64,000 nt of DNA, from contig JAJNNQ010000096.1 of the NCBI GenBank assembly GCA_027886175.1, forward strand, positions 62,001 through 126,000, read 5' to 3'. A program made the position numbers and the translations under genes. Below the pieces are notes generated by a model, which was not told where the DNA came from, made no database searches, and worked only from the letters and a program-made list of their open reading frames with translations. The stretch comes from Phylloscopus collybita (taxonomy: Eukaryota; Chordata; Aves; Passeriformes; Phylloscopidae). How positions within the stretch are numbered: position 1 is the first letter of the stretch; each line of letters begins with the position of its first letter. Shown here in pieces: positions 23,700 to 36,362 of the stretch.

Positions 23700-24085
23700 T
23701 TTAGCTTGGAACAGACCTTAAAATTCGCTCAGTCCCATCAACCCGCCACGGGAGGGACACCTTCCACCAGCCCAGGCTGCCCCAATGTCCAACCTGGCCT
23801 AGGCACACTGCCAGGAGTGGGGCAGCCACAGCTGCTCTGGGCAACCCGTGCCAGGGTCCCACCACCCTCACAGGGAAGGATTTGTTCCCAAGAGCTCGCC
23901 GAACCGTGCCCTGTGGCAGCGGGAAGCCATTAATTCCCCTCAGGCAGTCCCTCCAGGCCCGTGTCCCGTGTCCCATCCCCCGGAGCCCGGCAGGAGCTCC
24001 CCCGCCATTAATTCCCCTCAGGCAGTCCCTCCAGGCCCGTGTCCCGTGTCCCATCTCCCGGAGCCCGGCAGGAGCTCCCCCGCTC
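23700..24085 (-). mobile_element. CR1 3' fragment with an internal 78-bp tandem duplication
   Basis: Minus-strand CR1 tail (GGAACAGACCTTAAAATTCG, CCAACCTGGCCTAGGCACAC). Its distal part, from about 23927, is duplicated at 24005 with a 78-base offset and almost no differences (TAATTCCCCTCAGGCAGTCC in both). It lies directly upstream of the MAPK15 promoter. Confidence 0.85.
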
Positions 24086-24109
24086 CTTCTCCTCCCTCAG
24101 CGCCGCCCG

Positions 24110-24202
24110 CCCGGGCCCAGGGCACCGCCCGCCGGCGGGGTGCGCATGCGCGCTGCGCGGGGCCGTTCCCATGGCAGCGGGAGCCGGCAGGGAGGCGCTG
24201 CC
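24110..24202 (+). promoter_or_regulatory. MAPK15 core promoter with NRF1 site and X-box-like motif
   Basis: CpG-rich sequence with a perfect NRF1 palindrome GCGCATGCGC (24142-24151) and GTTCCCATGGCAGC (24165-24178), 12 of 14 positions of the palindromic RFX X-box. Both lie within 65 bases of the ATG. MAPK15 acts at cilia and basal bodies, so RFX control is reasonable but inferred. Confidence 0.5.
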
Positions 24203-27200
24203 ATGAGCCCGCCCGAGGTGGAGCCGCTCGTCTGCCGCAAATACGAGATCAAGAAACGCCTGGGCAAGGGCGTGAGTGCCTGCCGGGGGGTGGCCTGTGG
24301 AAGATGGGGTGGTCGTGGGGGCTGGGGTGGTCGTGGGAGCTTGGAGGGCCCGTGAGAGCTCTGTGGGCCCGTGCGGAGTTCAGGGCACCGTGAGAGCGCC
24401 TGGCGGCCCGAGGGAGCTGAGGGCGTGTTTGGGAGTTCAGGCGCCCGTGGGAACTCTGCCTGTCGCTCAGAGCCTGGTGGGGAGCTCCAGGTGACCCAGG
24501 GGAACTCCGGGGGACTGTACGAGCTCAAAAGTAAACGTAAAATGGATCTGAGTCTCAAAGTACATTCTCTCTGTGCCTGCCAAATCCTTCTACATTTACT
24601 GTAATCCCATCACTTCAGATCATGCTGCATCAAGTCATATCTTCTTCATAAAATGTATTTTTATGCATCAGCCAATGGTAATTTCTAAGATACATCTCCC
24701 CAGACAGTCTCTAAAGCCTCCCGAGTTATCTGCTTTCCTATTCTGGCAGCTCTTTGCTATCGTTTAGTTGCGTTGGTACAAGTATTTAAGTATTTCCCTC
24801 ATTATGTTCACAGAGTCAAGGAATCATTGAGGTGGAAAAGCCCTCTGAGCCTGTGGAGTCCAACCGCTCCCCCAGCAATGCCGAGGCCACCACTAATCCA
24901 TGTCTCCTAGTGCCATTCCCACTGGCTGTTAAGTCCCCCTAGGGATGGGGACTCCACACCTGCCCTGAGGCTGTCTGTGTCAGGGCTGCACAGCCCTTTG
25001 CAGAAGGGTTTTTTCCAATATCCAACCTAAACATCCCCTGGCACAACCTGAGGCTGTTTCCCAGTTGCCAGCAGGGTAGTGCTGTAGCGCTTACCTGAGG
25101 TACTTGTACAACTGTTTGTACTGCCTGATGCAAAGGTCATGATCCCATGCTCCAGGACCACACGTGTTACTGGAAAGGCTGCCTTGATGTCCTTACATGA
25201 GTGTTTAACCACTAGAATAATACATTGCAGCTCTTTTGCTTTGTACAAGTATTTAAACATTAAATGGGCATTTCTGAGTGGGATGTGATCCCTTTGTGCA
25301 AAGGTAAAGCAGCTCCTAGACTGCGGAAAGTCAAGATTCAACTCTATGGCCTAAAATAAATAAAAAAACCCACTGATTCTCTACCAGAAGTGAGACTGAG
25401 TAATCATCATTTGCAGGTATCACAGTCATCCAGGATAGGGAAAACTCAGGTAGAAGTTCCTGTTCCCTTAACAGACAACACAGCTTTTAATTGAGAAAAA
25501 AAGGTTTAGTGTTGGACCTGACAGTACTGACCTGACAGTGTTAGTGATTGGACCCAGTGGTCTTGGAGGGATTTTCCAACCTCAGCAATTCTGAGATGCT
25601 ATCACTACAGACTTCGGTAAAAAGTTTCTCTCCATCCTTCTTACTGACTCCCTTTCAGTTTTGAAAAACCACAATAAGTTCTCCTTGGAGCCATCTCTTC
25701 TCCAGACTGAACACCCCCAGTTGTCTCAGCCTGGCTCCAGAGCAGAGGCCACCAGCTCTGCTCCATGGCCCTTCTCTGCACCTGCTCAAACTGGTCTGTG
25801 TCTTTCTTGTACTGAGTAGCTCCAAGCTGGATGCAGTGCTCCATGAGGGATCTCATCAGAGTCAAGTGCAGGGGAAGAATTCTCTCTCTTGACCTGCCAG
25901 CCACACCATGGCTGGTAAAAGTCAGGTGCCATTGGTGTCTTGCCACCTGAGCACACCTGGGCTCATGTTCAGCCACTCACCAGCACTGCCAGGTCATTTT
26001 CCAGCTTTCCAGCCATTCTGTCCCAAGCCTGGCGTGTGTCATGGGGTTGTTGTGACCCAAGAGCAAGACCTTGGCCTTGTTGACCCTTGGACCATCAGCC
26101 TCAGCCCATCGATCCCATCCCATTGATGCAGCCTTTCCAGGTCACACTGTCATAGAGGGAGACCAGGTTGGTCAGGCAGGACCTGCCTGTCACAATCTCG
26201 GACTGGCTGGGCCTGATCCCCTGGTTGTCCTCCTTTGGATGCATCCCAGGACTGGTTGGCTGTCTGGATTGCTAGTGCATGTTGTCAGCTCATTTCCAGG
26301 TTTTCGTGAGCCAGCACTCCCAAGTCCTTCTCAGGGCTGCTCTCCATACAGAGTCCTGGAACCACAGAACAGTCTGGGTTGGAAGAGACCATAAAAGCCC
26401 GCTCATTCCCACCCCCTGCTGTGGGCATGGACACCTTACACTGGACCAGGTTGCTCCAAGCCCCATCCAGCCTGGCCGTGGACACTTCCAGGGATGGGGC
26501 AGCCTCAGCTTCTCTGGGCAGCTTCCTCTTTGCCCCAGCTCTTGTATGATTCCATGGCCACCTGTTCTGGCCAAAGTAGGAAATTCTGGGCTACACTTCA
26601 AAACTACATATGCTGCACCCCTGTGGGACTGACCAGTTCCTTTTCAGCCACGGCTGCTTGGGGCAACCAGTGCTGGGGCCTCACCACCCTCCCAGGGAAG
26701 GATTTATTCCCAAATCCCATCTAAACCCTGCCCTCTAGCAATGGGAAGCCCTTCCAACTTGTGTTGTCATCCCAGGCCCTTGTCCAAAGTCCTTCTGGTG
26801 CTCTCTTGGAGCCCTTTCAGGTACTTGAAGGAGCTCTAAAATCTTCCTGCAGCCTTCTCTACTCCAGGCTGAACAGCCTCAACTCCCTCAGTTTGTCTCC
26901 TGAGTGGAGTGGCTCCTTGGCCTAATCTGTCCATCTTCTGTGTAGCTTCCACCACCTCTTCTTCCCGTCCGTCGCTGAAGACATTCTGGTTCCACTGCAG
27001 GCCCGAGCTGTGTGCAGGTGCCAGCTGCAGGTGTCAGCACACTGCTCACCTGGCTGTGTTTCTCTGCAGGCCTATGGCATCGTCTGGAGGGCAATTGACC
27101 GTAAGACTGGAGAAACGGTTGCTGTTAAAAAGATTTTCGATGCTTTCAGGAACAGAACAGATGCTCAGGTGAGAAATGATTTTCCTGATGTGTTCTGAGA

Positions 27201-30200
27201 TGTGGTGGGATTCCATAGGTATTCTCAGGGCTTTTGTCTCTGAAAGATCATAATTATGCATGTAACAATACAGTCTGCAGCTCTATTGGGATAAAAAGAA
27301 GTGATAAATATCAAGCTTTGTGTATCATGGCGTGTACAAAAGAGGAGTGGATTTAACCCTGTCACTTAACTGCCTCTCTGTTCTGCTGTTCTCTTGAGGT
27401 GATAATAAACTGTTTTTTCTTTATTTCTAGAGAACATTTCGAGAGATTATGTTCCTGCAGGTAATATCTATGTTCCCCCTCTTCTCTGATTTTTTATTAT
27501 CTCTGATATTTATGTATGTTTTTCCCATTGTTTTCCAAAATGCACTAATGTTCATTAGTGTTGATAACTCCTTAATTTCTTTTCTGCACCATCCTGGAAA
27601 AGAGCCTTTCAGGGTGAACCCACCTGAATGAAACACTCTCCATTTGGGCTCGTTTTTTACTCTTTCCTGCTCTTTCCCCGTTTTTAGCAATGTGTCTGAT
27701 GCAGCATAACCACATCATCACCTTCTGTCACTTCTTGCTTCTTTGTGGTTAGAAACTGTTTTTCTTACATTTTAACTGCCATGATTGGAGGAGGGGCTGG
27801 GGTGGGAGAGGGATTTACACTCCAAAATTGTTTTCCTCCATTATGCGGTAAGCAATTTAATCAATTAAAATAATTGAACTAAAAGAAAAAGGGAAGTTCT
27901 GCAAGGAATAATGTAAGACTGCTCTTGTTTTGATATAATTGACCTTAACAGTGGCATTCCAGTTATCTGTCCACTCCTCCTCAGATTTACCATGTAGAAA
28001 CATCAATATTTTGGAATAATGTTGTAATGACTTGTGTTTTTCTAAGGACACAAGTGAGGCAGGGCTCATAGAAGAGGTATTTCCTACGACTGCCAAGTTT
28101 AAGTATGAAAGAGATGATTTTTTTAAACTTTTTAGTCATTCTTGAAGCCTGAAATAGAAGCTGCAAACTTTAAGATAAAAATATAAACAACTCCTTCTAA
28201 GTGAATTACCTGTAAGTTAGATCATCTCTGAAAGTGCAGCACTTCTGGAATGGATGGATGGAGGAGGAACAAGGGGGAAAAGGATATTTCTTCTGAAGGA
28301 AAGGAGTCACGTGGCAACGGAGGGCAGGGAGAGGGAAGTGAATGTGCTGTTCAGACCATACCTACTTCCATAACTTCTGGTGCTCAATAGACTTAAGAAT
28401 TTTAGTTTCCCCTCCTATTTTAAACCCTTTTTTTGAGGTTCAAGACTGAGGACTCAGAAAGGAAAAAAATGTGAAAAATACTCTGTTATTCATAACTGCA
28501 TGTTTGTCTTAATTTGTCTGTGCATAATACTTGCTTTGTTCAATCTTGATGTTTATCACAAAGTCATTTGATGGACTAGGTTATTGTTTTATGTATCTCA
28601 ATTATTCTAATTGAGAAGTGGCTGTAGAATCTGGGATGTGAATGATTCTCTGATGCTCTGGTCGTTGCTTGCAGATTTTGTTTTTGCTGTTCAGTTGTAG
28701 ATCTACAGGTGTATTTTAGGCCAATTTTAGAATGTCATTTTGGTAAGTGTGTTAGTAGCATTATTATTCTTGATTAATAGAACTGGCCCTGACAAGATTT
28801 TTTTCAAAGTAACGTGGTTATTTTTAGTACAGGTTGAAATTTTTCATGACTTTCTATTATCAGTTCCAGGGCAAGGCAGTGTGAGACAGTGGAATTTTCC
28901 TTCTTAAACAGTACTCAAGTAATACTATCAAGATTTAGCTGCATCTCTAGAACAATATCCCCTTTTGGGTAAAAACCTTCTTTAGATCATTTGAATGGGT
29001 ATTGTGACTGTTCTCAGAATGAAAACACAGTGTGTGGTGGCCTGGCTGTGTATCTGCTTTGTTGGAGTGTGTTTTCACAGGTTGCTGCAGGTGAATCTGT
29101 TGTTTTGTGAACTTTCCTAGATGTTACATGCTATAAAATGTCGTAGTGTTATGAAGTGTTTACGGTGTCCCCAGCTGCACTGAAGTGGGAAATAAAAGCT
29201 GTTAAAGCTGGGGATGAAGTTAATGATCCCATGAGGATTGTGAGTCTGCAGAAATGTGAGGATGGACTCCACACCTGCAGTGCGATACCTGTGTTCAGGT
29301 ATCTCTGTGAGCTATCTGATCTCCCTGCAGTCAGTTCCTCAGTGCAGCCTGTGAGTGTCTGAGCCTCAGATCATGTTCTGATTGTTTGGGTTTTAACTAT
29401 GAATGCTGATGGCAACGATGATCTATTTTCATGCCACAATAATTCTTTGGTTCAGTTGGAAATGTGAGGTGCATAAAGGGGACTGGACTTTATTATAAAT
29501 GCTATAGAGGGAGTGTTAGAACTAATGTCTCATTCAACAGAGGTTATTTTTTTGATTAACTGACTGGTTTCCTACTATGGAACAAACTTAAATCCTTTTT
29601 TTAAGTTTATTTCAGAAGAAGCGTAAAGGAGGAAATAATATGTTTATGTTTGTTCTAGACAGTAATACAAACTGAAATTGGTTATTGTCCCTTTTTATGA
29701 TTCACAAGCAAAACACATGATTTTGACAGCTGGGTCTCTACCCTGTGCAGGAATTTGGAGAACATCCAAATATCATTAAGCTGCTCGATGTTATCCAAGC
29801 AGAGAATGACAAGGACATCTACCTCATCTTCGAGTCCATGGGTGAGATTCAGCATTGCAGCAGCCATTAAACCCACCCTCTCTTAGGAGTTATCCTTGTT
29901 ATCACTTTGATAGTGGTGTGGTGGTGAAATACATGAATGTTCATGATACTACAGATATTTACTGATGTAAATATATTACTGTAAATATATTACAGAGACA
30001 GACTTACATGCTGTGATTAAAAAGGGGAATTTGCTGAAAGACATCCACAAGTGTTACATTCTCTACCAACTCCTGAAGGCAACTAAATTCATCCACTCAG
30101 GAAATGTAATTCACAGGGATCAGAAGGTATGTTTTGATCGCGGTCTGTATCCTTCATTTCAGTTTTCTGTTGAACACTAAATAAAATCACAGATTGATTT

Positions 30201-33200
30201 GGCATGGAAGGGACTTTCAAAGCCCGTCCATTCCCACCCCCTGCCATTGACAGGGCCACTGTCCACTACCCCAGGTTGCTCCAAGCCCCATCCAGCCTGG
30301 CCTTGGACACTTCCAGGGATGGGGTAGCCACAGTTTCTCTGGGCAACCTGTGCCAGGGCCTCACCACTCTCACAGGGAAGCATTCCTTCCCAATATTCCA
30401 TCTAACCCTGCCATCTGGCAGTGGGAAGCCATTCCTGCTTGTGCTCTCCAGGCCTGTGTTCAAAGTCCCTCACAGGCTCTCTTGGCACCCCTTTAGGCAC
30501 CGAAAGGGGCTCTAAGATCTCCCCTGGAGCTTTTTCTCCAGGATGAATACCCGCAGCTGTCCCAGCCTGTCTCCATAGGAAAAGTATGAAGAAATATACA
30601 AGTATGAGACTAGTAAAAGAACCTTGATAATAATCTGCCATTCAGAGAGTAAAAGGCCAATTAACACTGCTGTGTTCAATCCAGCCTTCCAATGTCCTGC
30701 TGGATGCCCAGTGCTGTGTGAAGCTGTGTGACTTTGGCCTGGCCCGTTCCCTGTGCCAGCTGAGCGAGGCCCAGCCCAGCCCTGCACTCACTGAGTACGT
30801 GGCCACGCGCTGGTACCGAGCCCCCGAGATCCTGCTGGCCTCTCGCTGGTGAGTGAAGGGATGGGGGCCTGGCACTTCTCCAACACTCGCAGATTTTTTT
30901 GTCTGAAAGTCTTCTGTCTTTTAATGTTCAGTGTCACCAGATGCACTCTCGTGTCAGCAGTCTGTTTTCTCAGTATACAATTAAACTTCTGTGACATAAA
31001 ACCTCTTATGAACGTGTACATGTTCTTCCTGTGTTCTTAGTGTCAATGTACATACATGAGCAGCTCATCTGTTTGTCATCCTTTCTCCCACCAGACTTAT
31101 TTCCTCTCTCTTAAACCCACAGTTTTACAAAATCTGCTTGAGAACATAAGTACTCTTCTCCAAATTGAAGCAGTGTTTTTTGATAGATCTTCACAAAATA
31201 TTCCCTAATCAAATGTTAAACCAGCTGCCTGTTAGTTGGGCTCAGTCCTTTTTTTTTTTAATTAAGTATGAAAAATCAGAAAAATAAATAACTAGAAGTG
31301 GGGTAGTATCCTGAATTTTAAATGTGGCTCTTTTGCAAACATCCCTGTCCTATGTTTATATGATGTCCTATACCCATTGTTTGGCATTTACTTTGTTTAA
31401 AAATGTAATTCCTAAGTAATTGTGACTACTTTGTACATGCATTATGACCAAGGTCAATTGTTTCCAAAGAACAATGTGTATCTTCATTCTTGGTCATATG
31501 AAAAGGATATAATACCTTGTTCTGCCATTACCTTTAATATATTACCTTGTTTCTGCATTTCCCTGTAATATATTTTCTTTGATGGTTTCTTAGACTAGAC
31601 TTTGAGTAGGATAAATCTCCTTTCTGTTTCATACTTGGCAGTCTCATGATTCCCAAATGTTACTCAATTTATGGTTCAAACCTGTGAGCATTTATGTTTG
31701 AGAAGTCACCAAGCATGCTTTCTAGTAAATAAATCAATGTAGGTGATGTGAATACTAGGTACAGGAAAATACTTGCTACATTTAATCCTACCTCTGTTCT
31801 GTTCCTGTTTGTAGTTACACTAAGGGTGTAGACATGTGGAGCATTGGCTGTATTCTTGGAGAGATGCTGCTTGGAAAGCCTCTTTTTCCTGGAACATCAA
31901 CAATGAATCAAATAGAGCAGATCCTGAGGGTCATCCCTGCTCCGTCCCCAGAAGGTAGGACTCTGCTGCGGGGAAAGGTATCAAAAGAAGGGGTTAAGGG
32001 TGGAAGAAAGCAGCCTGGCTGGGTCAGGGAAGAAGCTCTCTCATTCGTTCTGGCACTTTTCCAAAGAAATTAAAATTTTTGTCTGGAGCGTTAGAGGAAA
32101 ATAAGTAATTCAGATATCGTGGTGCTTCTGCATGTTACTATGACAGTGCAAGTTTATGAAGTGTATGATTAATAAATTGGAATTCAAAAATCAGCTTAGA
32201 AAATGCCCTAAGTAAATATTCCATCCCTCTTTCATAGATCTGTGACAGAGTTTTATGAGGATAATTTCCTATGTTAATATCAAATAATCCTCATCTTGGC
32301 AGTAACAGTATCTTTTTATTATTGCAGATATTTTGGCTCTGCAGTCAGAGTACAAGGCCTCAGTTATTAACCACATGAGCTCCCGGTAAGCTCGAGGTGT
32401 TCCTATGTCTCAGATCATCTAATGTAGGACCATGGAGTCATGGAACCACAGAACAGTTTGAGTGGGAAGGGACCATAAAGATCATCTCATTCCACTCCCC
32501 TGACATGGACAGGGACGCATTTCACTAGACCAGGTTGCTCCAAGTCCCATCCAACCTGGCCTTCCAGGGATGGGGCAGCCACAGCTTCTCCAGGAAATCA
32601 TTCCAGTCCCTCAGTACCCTCACAAGCAATAATTTCTTTGCAGTACCCCATCTAACTCTGCCCTCTGGCAGTGGGAAACCCTTCCCACTTGTGCAGTCAC
32701 TCCAGGCCCTTGTCCAAAGTCTCTCTCCAGCTGCCTTTGAGCCTTTTAAGGCACTGGAAGGGGCTCCAAGTTGTCTCCTTAAATAAAAATTATTTAAGAT
32801 ATCAGTAAGATTTGGTGCTTAAAACTGATTTTTTTCAAGATACTCTCTTATTCATTATGTTCACAATTATATTCAGGATTTCAAAATGCAAAACTAGATT
32901 TTAAAATGTTACTTTATTTTAAATTTATCTCTGTAAATTACTGAAAAGTATGTTTCTATAATCTCAGGGCTAGATTTGTGGGATCATGGGGCTGGAAAGT
33001 GATGAGCTTTAAGGTCCATTCCCAGCCAAACCATTCCAGGATTCAGTGATTATGACACACTTTGTGAGTGAACTCGTGTCTGGTGTCACCTTGACGTGAT
33101 CCCGGAACTGTCACTCCTGCCTTCACTGGGAATTAGACACTGAGAGTTTGCATCATTTTTTTCTGACTTCTAGGCAGAGAATAGCATTTGAAGAGATTTT

Positions 33201-36200
33201 CCCATCCTCTACTCCACTGCCTGCCTTGGATCTGCTGAAGAAACTTCTGGTATTTAACCCTGACAAACGGCTCACAGCAGAGGAGGCTCTGCAGCATCCT
33301 TATGTGAGCAGGTGAGAGTGACACCGGTATGCAGCTCCCCCTGACGTCTTCTGAGTCATTACAAACCCACTCTTGGCACAAATTTTCTTCAAATGCATTA
33401 CAGAAAAAATGGCAAAGCTAATTCTTTATTTTCTCCAACCCTATTTACACAATTGTTTAACAATCCTGTTTAAATTTTAATAATCTGTTTCCAGTCAGTA
33501 AATTACATGATGTGCTTTCATTTCCTCAGATTCCACTGTCCTTCCAGGGAGCCCTCTTTGGATTTTGATGTGATCCTTCCTTTGGGTGATGATGTCCAGC
33601 TGTCTGTGGCAGAATATAGAAATAAATTATATGAGGTACTTTCATCCTTTTTTCCCAAATCCTATCCTCCAGGTAACCTGCCATTCTTGCACAACTTAAC
33701 AAATTCTGTCATTGTCTTGTCTTTGTGTTCCCCTGGGCTTTCTGTACCTGCTGGCACAGTTACACCTTGGTGTTTGATCAGCCAGTTCCATACTGTTGTA
33801 ATCTTTGAGAGACCTTTACATGTCAGATTCCCACAGGGCAAAGAAAAATCTCTGAAGCGTGATGTCTGAGAAAGATTCACAGAATGGTTTGGGTTGAAAG
33901 GTACTTTAAAGATCATTTAGTTCCAAAATTATACTTGTCACTTACCCTGTAAAGTAAACTGTAGATATTTATAAGTATTCCTCTTTGTTTTGCTGTTTTA
34001 TTATTCTGCTGTATTGCTGTATTAAGTCTAACCAGCTTTTCTGTTCTGCAGATGATCCTTGAAAAGAAATCCAAGAGCCTTCCAAAGGAGCAAGGGCGGA
34101 GAGAAAACATTCAGCTGAACCAATCTGAATCCAGCACATTTCTCCCAGGTTTCAGCTCAGTGACTGTACCCACCAGAAAAGGCCAGCAAGAACCAGCACC
34201 CCCTCTTCTGAACCCTTCACATGTGCACACTGGAGCCACAGCTGGGATCCAGCCAACAGGACCCAGCCAGAGCAAGGATTTGGCCAGAAGTGTGTGTCAG
34301 AGATCACAGATTAGTGTGACGATATACAACCCCATCACACACACCACTGTGCAGAGTAGGTACCACCCTCCTACACCGGGGTGTAACCCACCTTGGGGTG
34401 TTGTTGTGGGGAGGAGAGAATGAGTGCTGTAAAAGAAATGAAGGGAATTTGCATGGTAAAATGAAGGGCTGAAAGTCTGTGAGGGAAGAACAAAACACTG
34501 TTGAATGAGTGTTGAGTATGGGACTGTCCCTGCCTCAGTCAATGTATTCTGTGTTCTTCTGATTTTCCTACTTTCTCTCATGTTTTTCCTTCTGCAGGAA
34601 GTGCAAATCCTGGTGCTGGGATCAGGAACTGTTCTGCACCACCTCAACAGTCCAGAATCTCCAACAATGAGAAACTAGGGAGACAAACCACATGGCCACA
34701 CACTTGGCTCTCTCCTACAAGTGTGCAGAACCTTTACAATGTGAGTAGCTTAACTTCTAGCCCTTACTTGTGGTAACCTGGGTCACAGCAAGTCCCTGTA
34801 GTGCTCCAGGCAGAGTGGCTGGAAAACTGGAAAAGGTCACCTGCTGGTGCTGATGACAGCAGCTGAAGATGAGCCCAGGTGTGCCCAGGTGGGCAAGAGG
34901 CCAGTGGCACTTGGCTGTACCAGCCACAGTGTGGCCAGATGCCCAGAGAAGTACCTGTCCCCTATGCTAGACACTGCTGAGGGACCTCCAATCCTGGGAG
35001 CAAGTTTGGGCTTTTCACAAGAAGAAAGGGAACTGGAGTGTGTCTAGAGGAGGGAACAGAGCTGGGGGAGGGTCTGGAGCAGCAGCAGTAGCTGTGGAAT
35101 AAAAGGAGGTTTAGGGAGGACTTTCTCACTCTTTGCAACTCCCTGACAGGAGGGTGCAGCCAGGTGGGGGTCGGGATCTGCTCTCAGGAAACAAGTGACA
35201 GGTTGAGAAGAAATGGCCTCAAGTGGTTCCAGACGAGGTTTGGGTTGGATATTGGAAAAAACCCACCTGCAAAGGGCTGTGCAGCCCTGGCACAGACTGC
35301 CTCAGGGCAGTGGTGGAGTCCCCATCCCTGGGCAGACTTAACAGCCACATGGGTATGGCACGAGGGCACATGGATTAGTGGTGGCCTTGGCAGTGCTGGG
35401 GGAGCAGTTGGACTCAGGAGGCTCAGAGGCTTTTCCAACCTCAGTGTTTCTGTGGTTCTACTGGGTTGTGGTTGCTGAGCTGTGAGGATGTCAGTCCTGT
35501 CCTCTCTGCTCCTCCCTCTTCCCTGATCTTGGCCATGCTTCATTGCAAAAGTCCTCACCTCACTGGGTTCTTTAATGACCTTTTGCTCCTGCTTTTTTTC
35601 TTCCTGAGCTGGCTGTCTGCTGCGTGGTGACTGCTGGCACCTGCAGAGGTGATCAGAGGAAGCTTATGACAGAGGAAGAGTATGGAAGATTCACAGAATC
35701 ACAGACTGCTTGGGTTGGAAAGGATCTAAAACTCATCTCGTTCTACCCCTCTGCCATGGTCAGGGACACCTTCCACTAGCCCAGGTTGTCAGAAACTTTC
35801 AAGCATGTCCAGTAACACACTTGCAACCCATCTTTCAGCCCCTCTGATTTGGAATCCCTTCCAAAATGTTTTGAGAGAAAGAGAAGCCATTCAATCCCCA
35901 AGAGGGATTGTGGAGCTTGCTGAACATGCAAGTATATGCATGACCAATGCATTTGGAAGAATCTTTAGGGAATTGTGACCAACTTTCTGTGACAAGAAGA
36001 GCAGAAGAGGGAGAAGATCAGCCTACACATGCCCTGAGTTTGTGTTTGTTTCCTGAGAGGATAGTGCTGACCAAAGCCAGCAAATAGTGTCCTATTTGCA
36101 TTCCAGAGAGCTGATTCCAGGTTATTAACTTTTCTTGGCTTTCTTTCTCACACAGAATCCCAGAAACTCTCAGTGTCACAGCAAAGATGTCCGTCCCCTC

Positions 36201-36362
36201 CTGAAGCCCAGTAAAAAGATGTTCCAGATCACTGCAAACGTGGGAGCTGCAGGTGATCCAAGGGCATCCATGGGCAGCTACTCCCAGGCCTATGGAACCA
36301 TCAGTAAATCTGCACTGCAGAGTCTTCCAATAGCAAAGGCCTCCAAAAGCCCTGAGCAGTGA
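24203..36362 (+). CDS. MAPK15: MAPK15 (ERK7/ERK8) atypical MAP kinase; complete, 13 exons
   Basis: Exons: 24203-24271, 27070-27168, 27431-27460, 29751-29841, 29996-30126, 30685-30848, 31815-31954, 32328-32385, 33174-33311, 33530-33635, 34052-34355, 34598-34740, 36156-36362. All are GT-AG with consistent phases: 1680 bases, 559 residues (human about 544). The kinase domain spans about 15-306: glycine loop LGKGAYGIV (20-28), VAVKK with ATP-binding K43, catalytic HRDQK (136-140; Gln after HRD typifies ERK7/8), DFG (156-158) and activation motif TEY (176-178), followed by TRWYRAPE. The ~250-residue tail is variable but ends with the conserved GSYSQAYGT block. Exons 10/11 join as LYEMIL, resembling the LC3-interacting segment of human MAPK15. 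The family autophosphorylates and acts in autophagy and ciliogenesis. No defect was seen; CR1 copies sit in several introns. Confidence 0.96.
24815..25050 (-). mobile_element. CR1 fragment, MAPK15 intron 1
   Basis: Minus-strand CR1 tail of the subfamily with GAGTCCAACCGCTCCCCCAG and CTAGTGCCATTCCCACTGG, ending near CCAATATCCAACCTAAACA. Confidence 0.85.
25530..25605 (+). mobile_element. CR1 3'-end fragment
   Basis: Plus-strand CR1 tail with GGTCTTGGAGGGATTTTCCA and AACCTCAGCAATTCTGAGAT, immediately before an oppositely oriented copy. Confidence 0.7.
25620..26340 (-). mobile_element. Longer CR1 3' fragment
   Basis: About 700 bases of minus-strand CR1 reaching further 5' than most copies here; landmarks are CTCCAGACTGAACACCCCCA, GAGCACACCTGGGCTCATGT and GACCAGGTTGGTCAGGCAGG. 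Open frames in it are not continuous reverse transcriptase. Confidence 0.85.
26345..26940 (-). mobile_element. CR1 fragments with a distinctive non-CR1 insert
   Basis: A minus-strand CR1 tail (26345-26520) is interrupted by an unrelated piece (about 26520-26640, GGCCACCTGTTCTGGCCAAA), after which CR1 resumes (CCAGGCTGAACAGCCTCAAC). The 26427-26633 part recurs inverted at 54102-54302. Confidence 0.85.
30180..30590 (-). mobile_element. CR1 fragment, MAPK15 intron 5
   Basis: Minus-strand CR1 tail (CAGGTTGCTCCAAGCCCCAT, GCCTTGGACACTTCCAGGGA), inserted about 95 bases upstream of exon 6. Confidence 0.9.
32430..32790 (-). mobile_element. CR1 fragment, MAPK15 intron 8
   Basis: Minus-strand CR1 tail with GGAACCACAGAACAGTTTGA and CCAGGCCCTTGTCCAAAGTC. 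Confidence 0.9.
32980..33056 (+). mobile_element. CR1 3'-end scrap, MAPK15 intron 8
   Basis: Plus-strand tail only: GATGAGCTTTAAGGTCCATT and AACCATTCCAGGATTCAGTG. Confidence 0.7.
33875..33930 (-). mobile_element. CR1 3'-end scrap, MAPK15 intron 10
   Basis: Minus-strand tail only: CACAGAATGGTTTGGGTTGA followed by AAGATCATTTAGTTCC. Confidence 0.7.
34800..35470 (+). mobile_element. CR1 fragment, MAPK15 intron 12
   Basis: Plus-strand CR1 with GATGAGCCCAGGTGTGCCCA, GGTTTGGGTTGGATATTGGA and a tail CCAACCTCAGTGTTTCTGTG; one of the longer copies here. Confidence 0.85.
35690..35800 (-). mobile_element. CR1 3'-end fragment, MAPK15 intron 12
   Basis: Minus-strand tail: CACAGAATCACAGACTGCTT, GGACACCTTCCACTAGCCCA. 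Separated by about 220 bases from the oppositely oriented copy before it. Confidence 0.85.

Noticed and set aside
25641..26632. Several 70-117-codon frames on both strands
   Set aside because: They lie in CR1 3'-region fragments and do not form reverse transcriptase or endonuclease.
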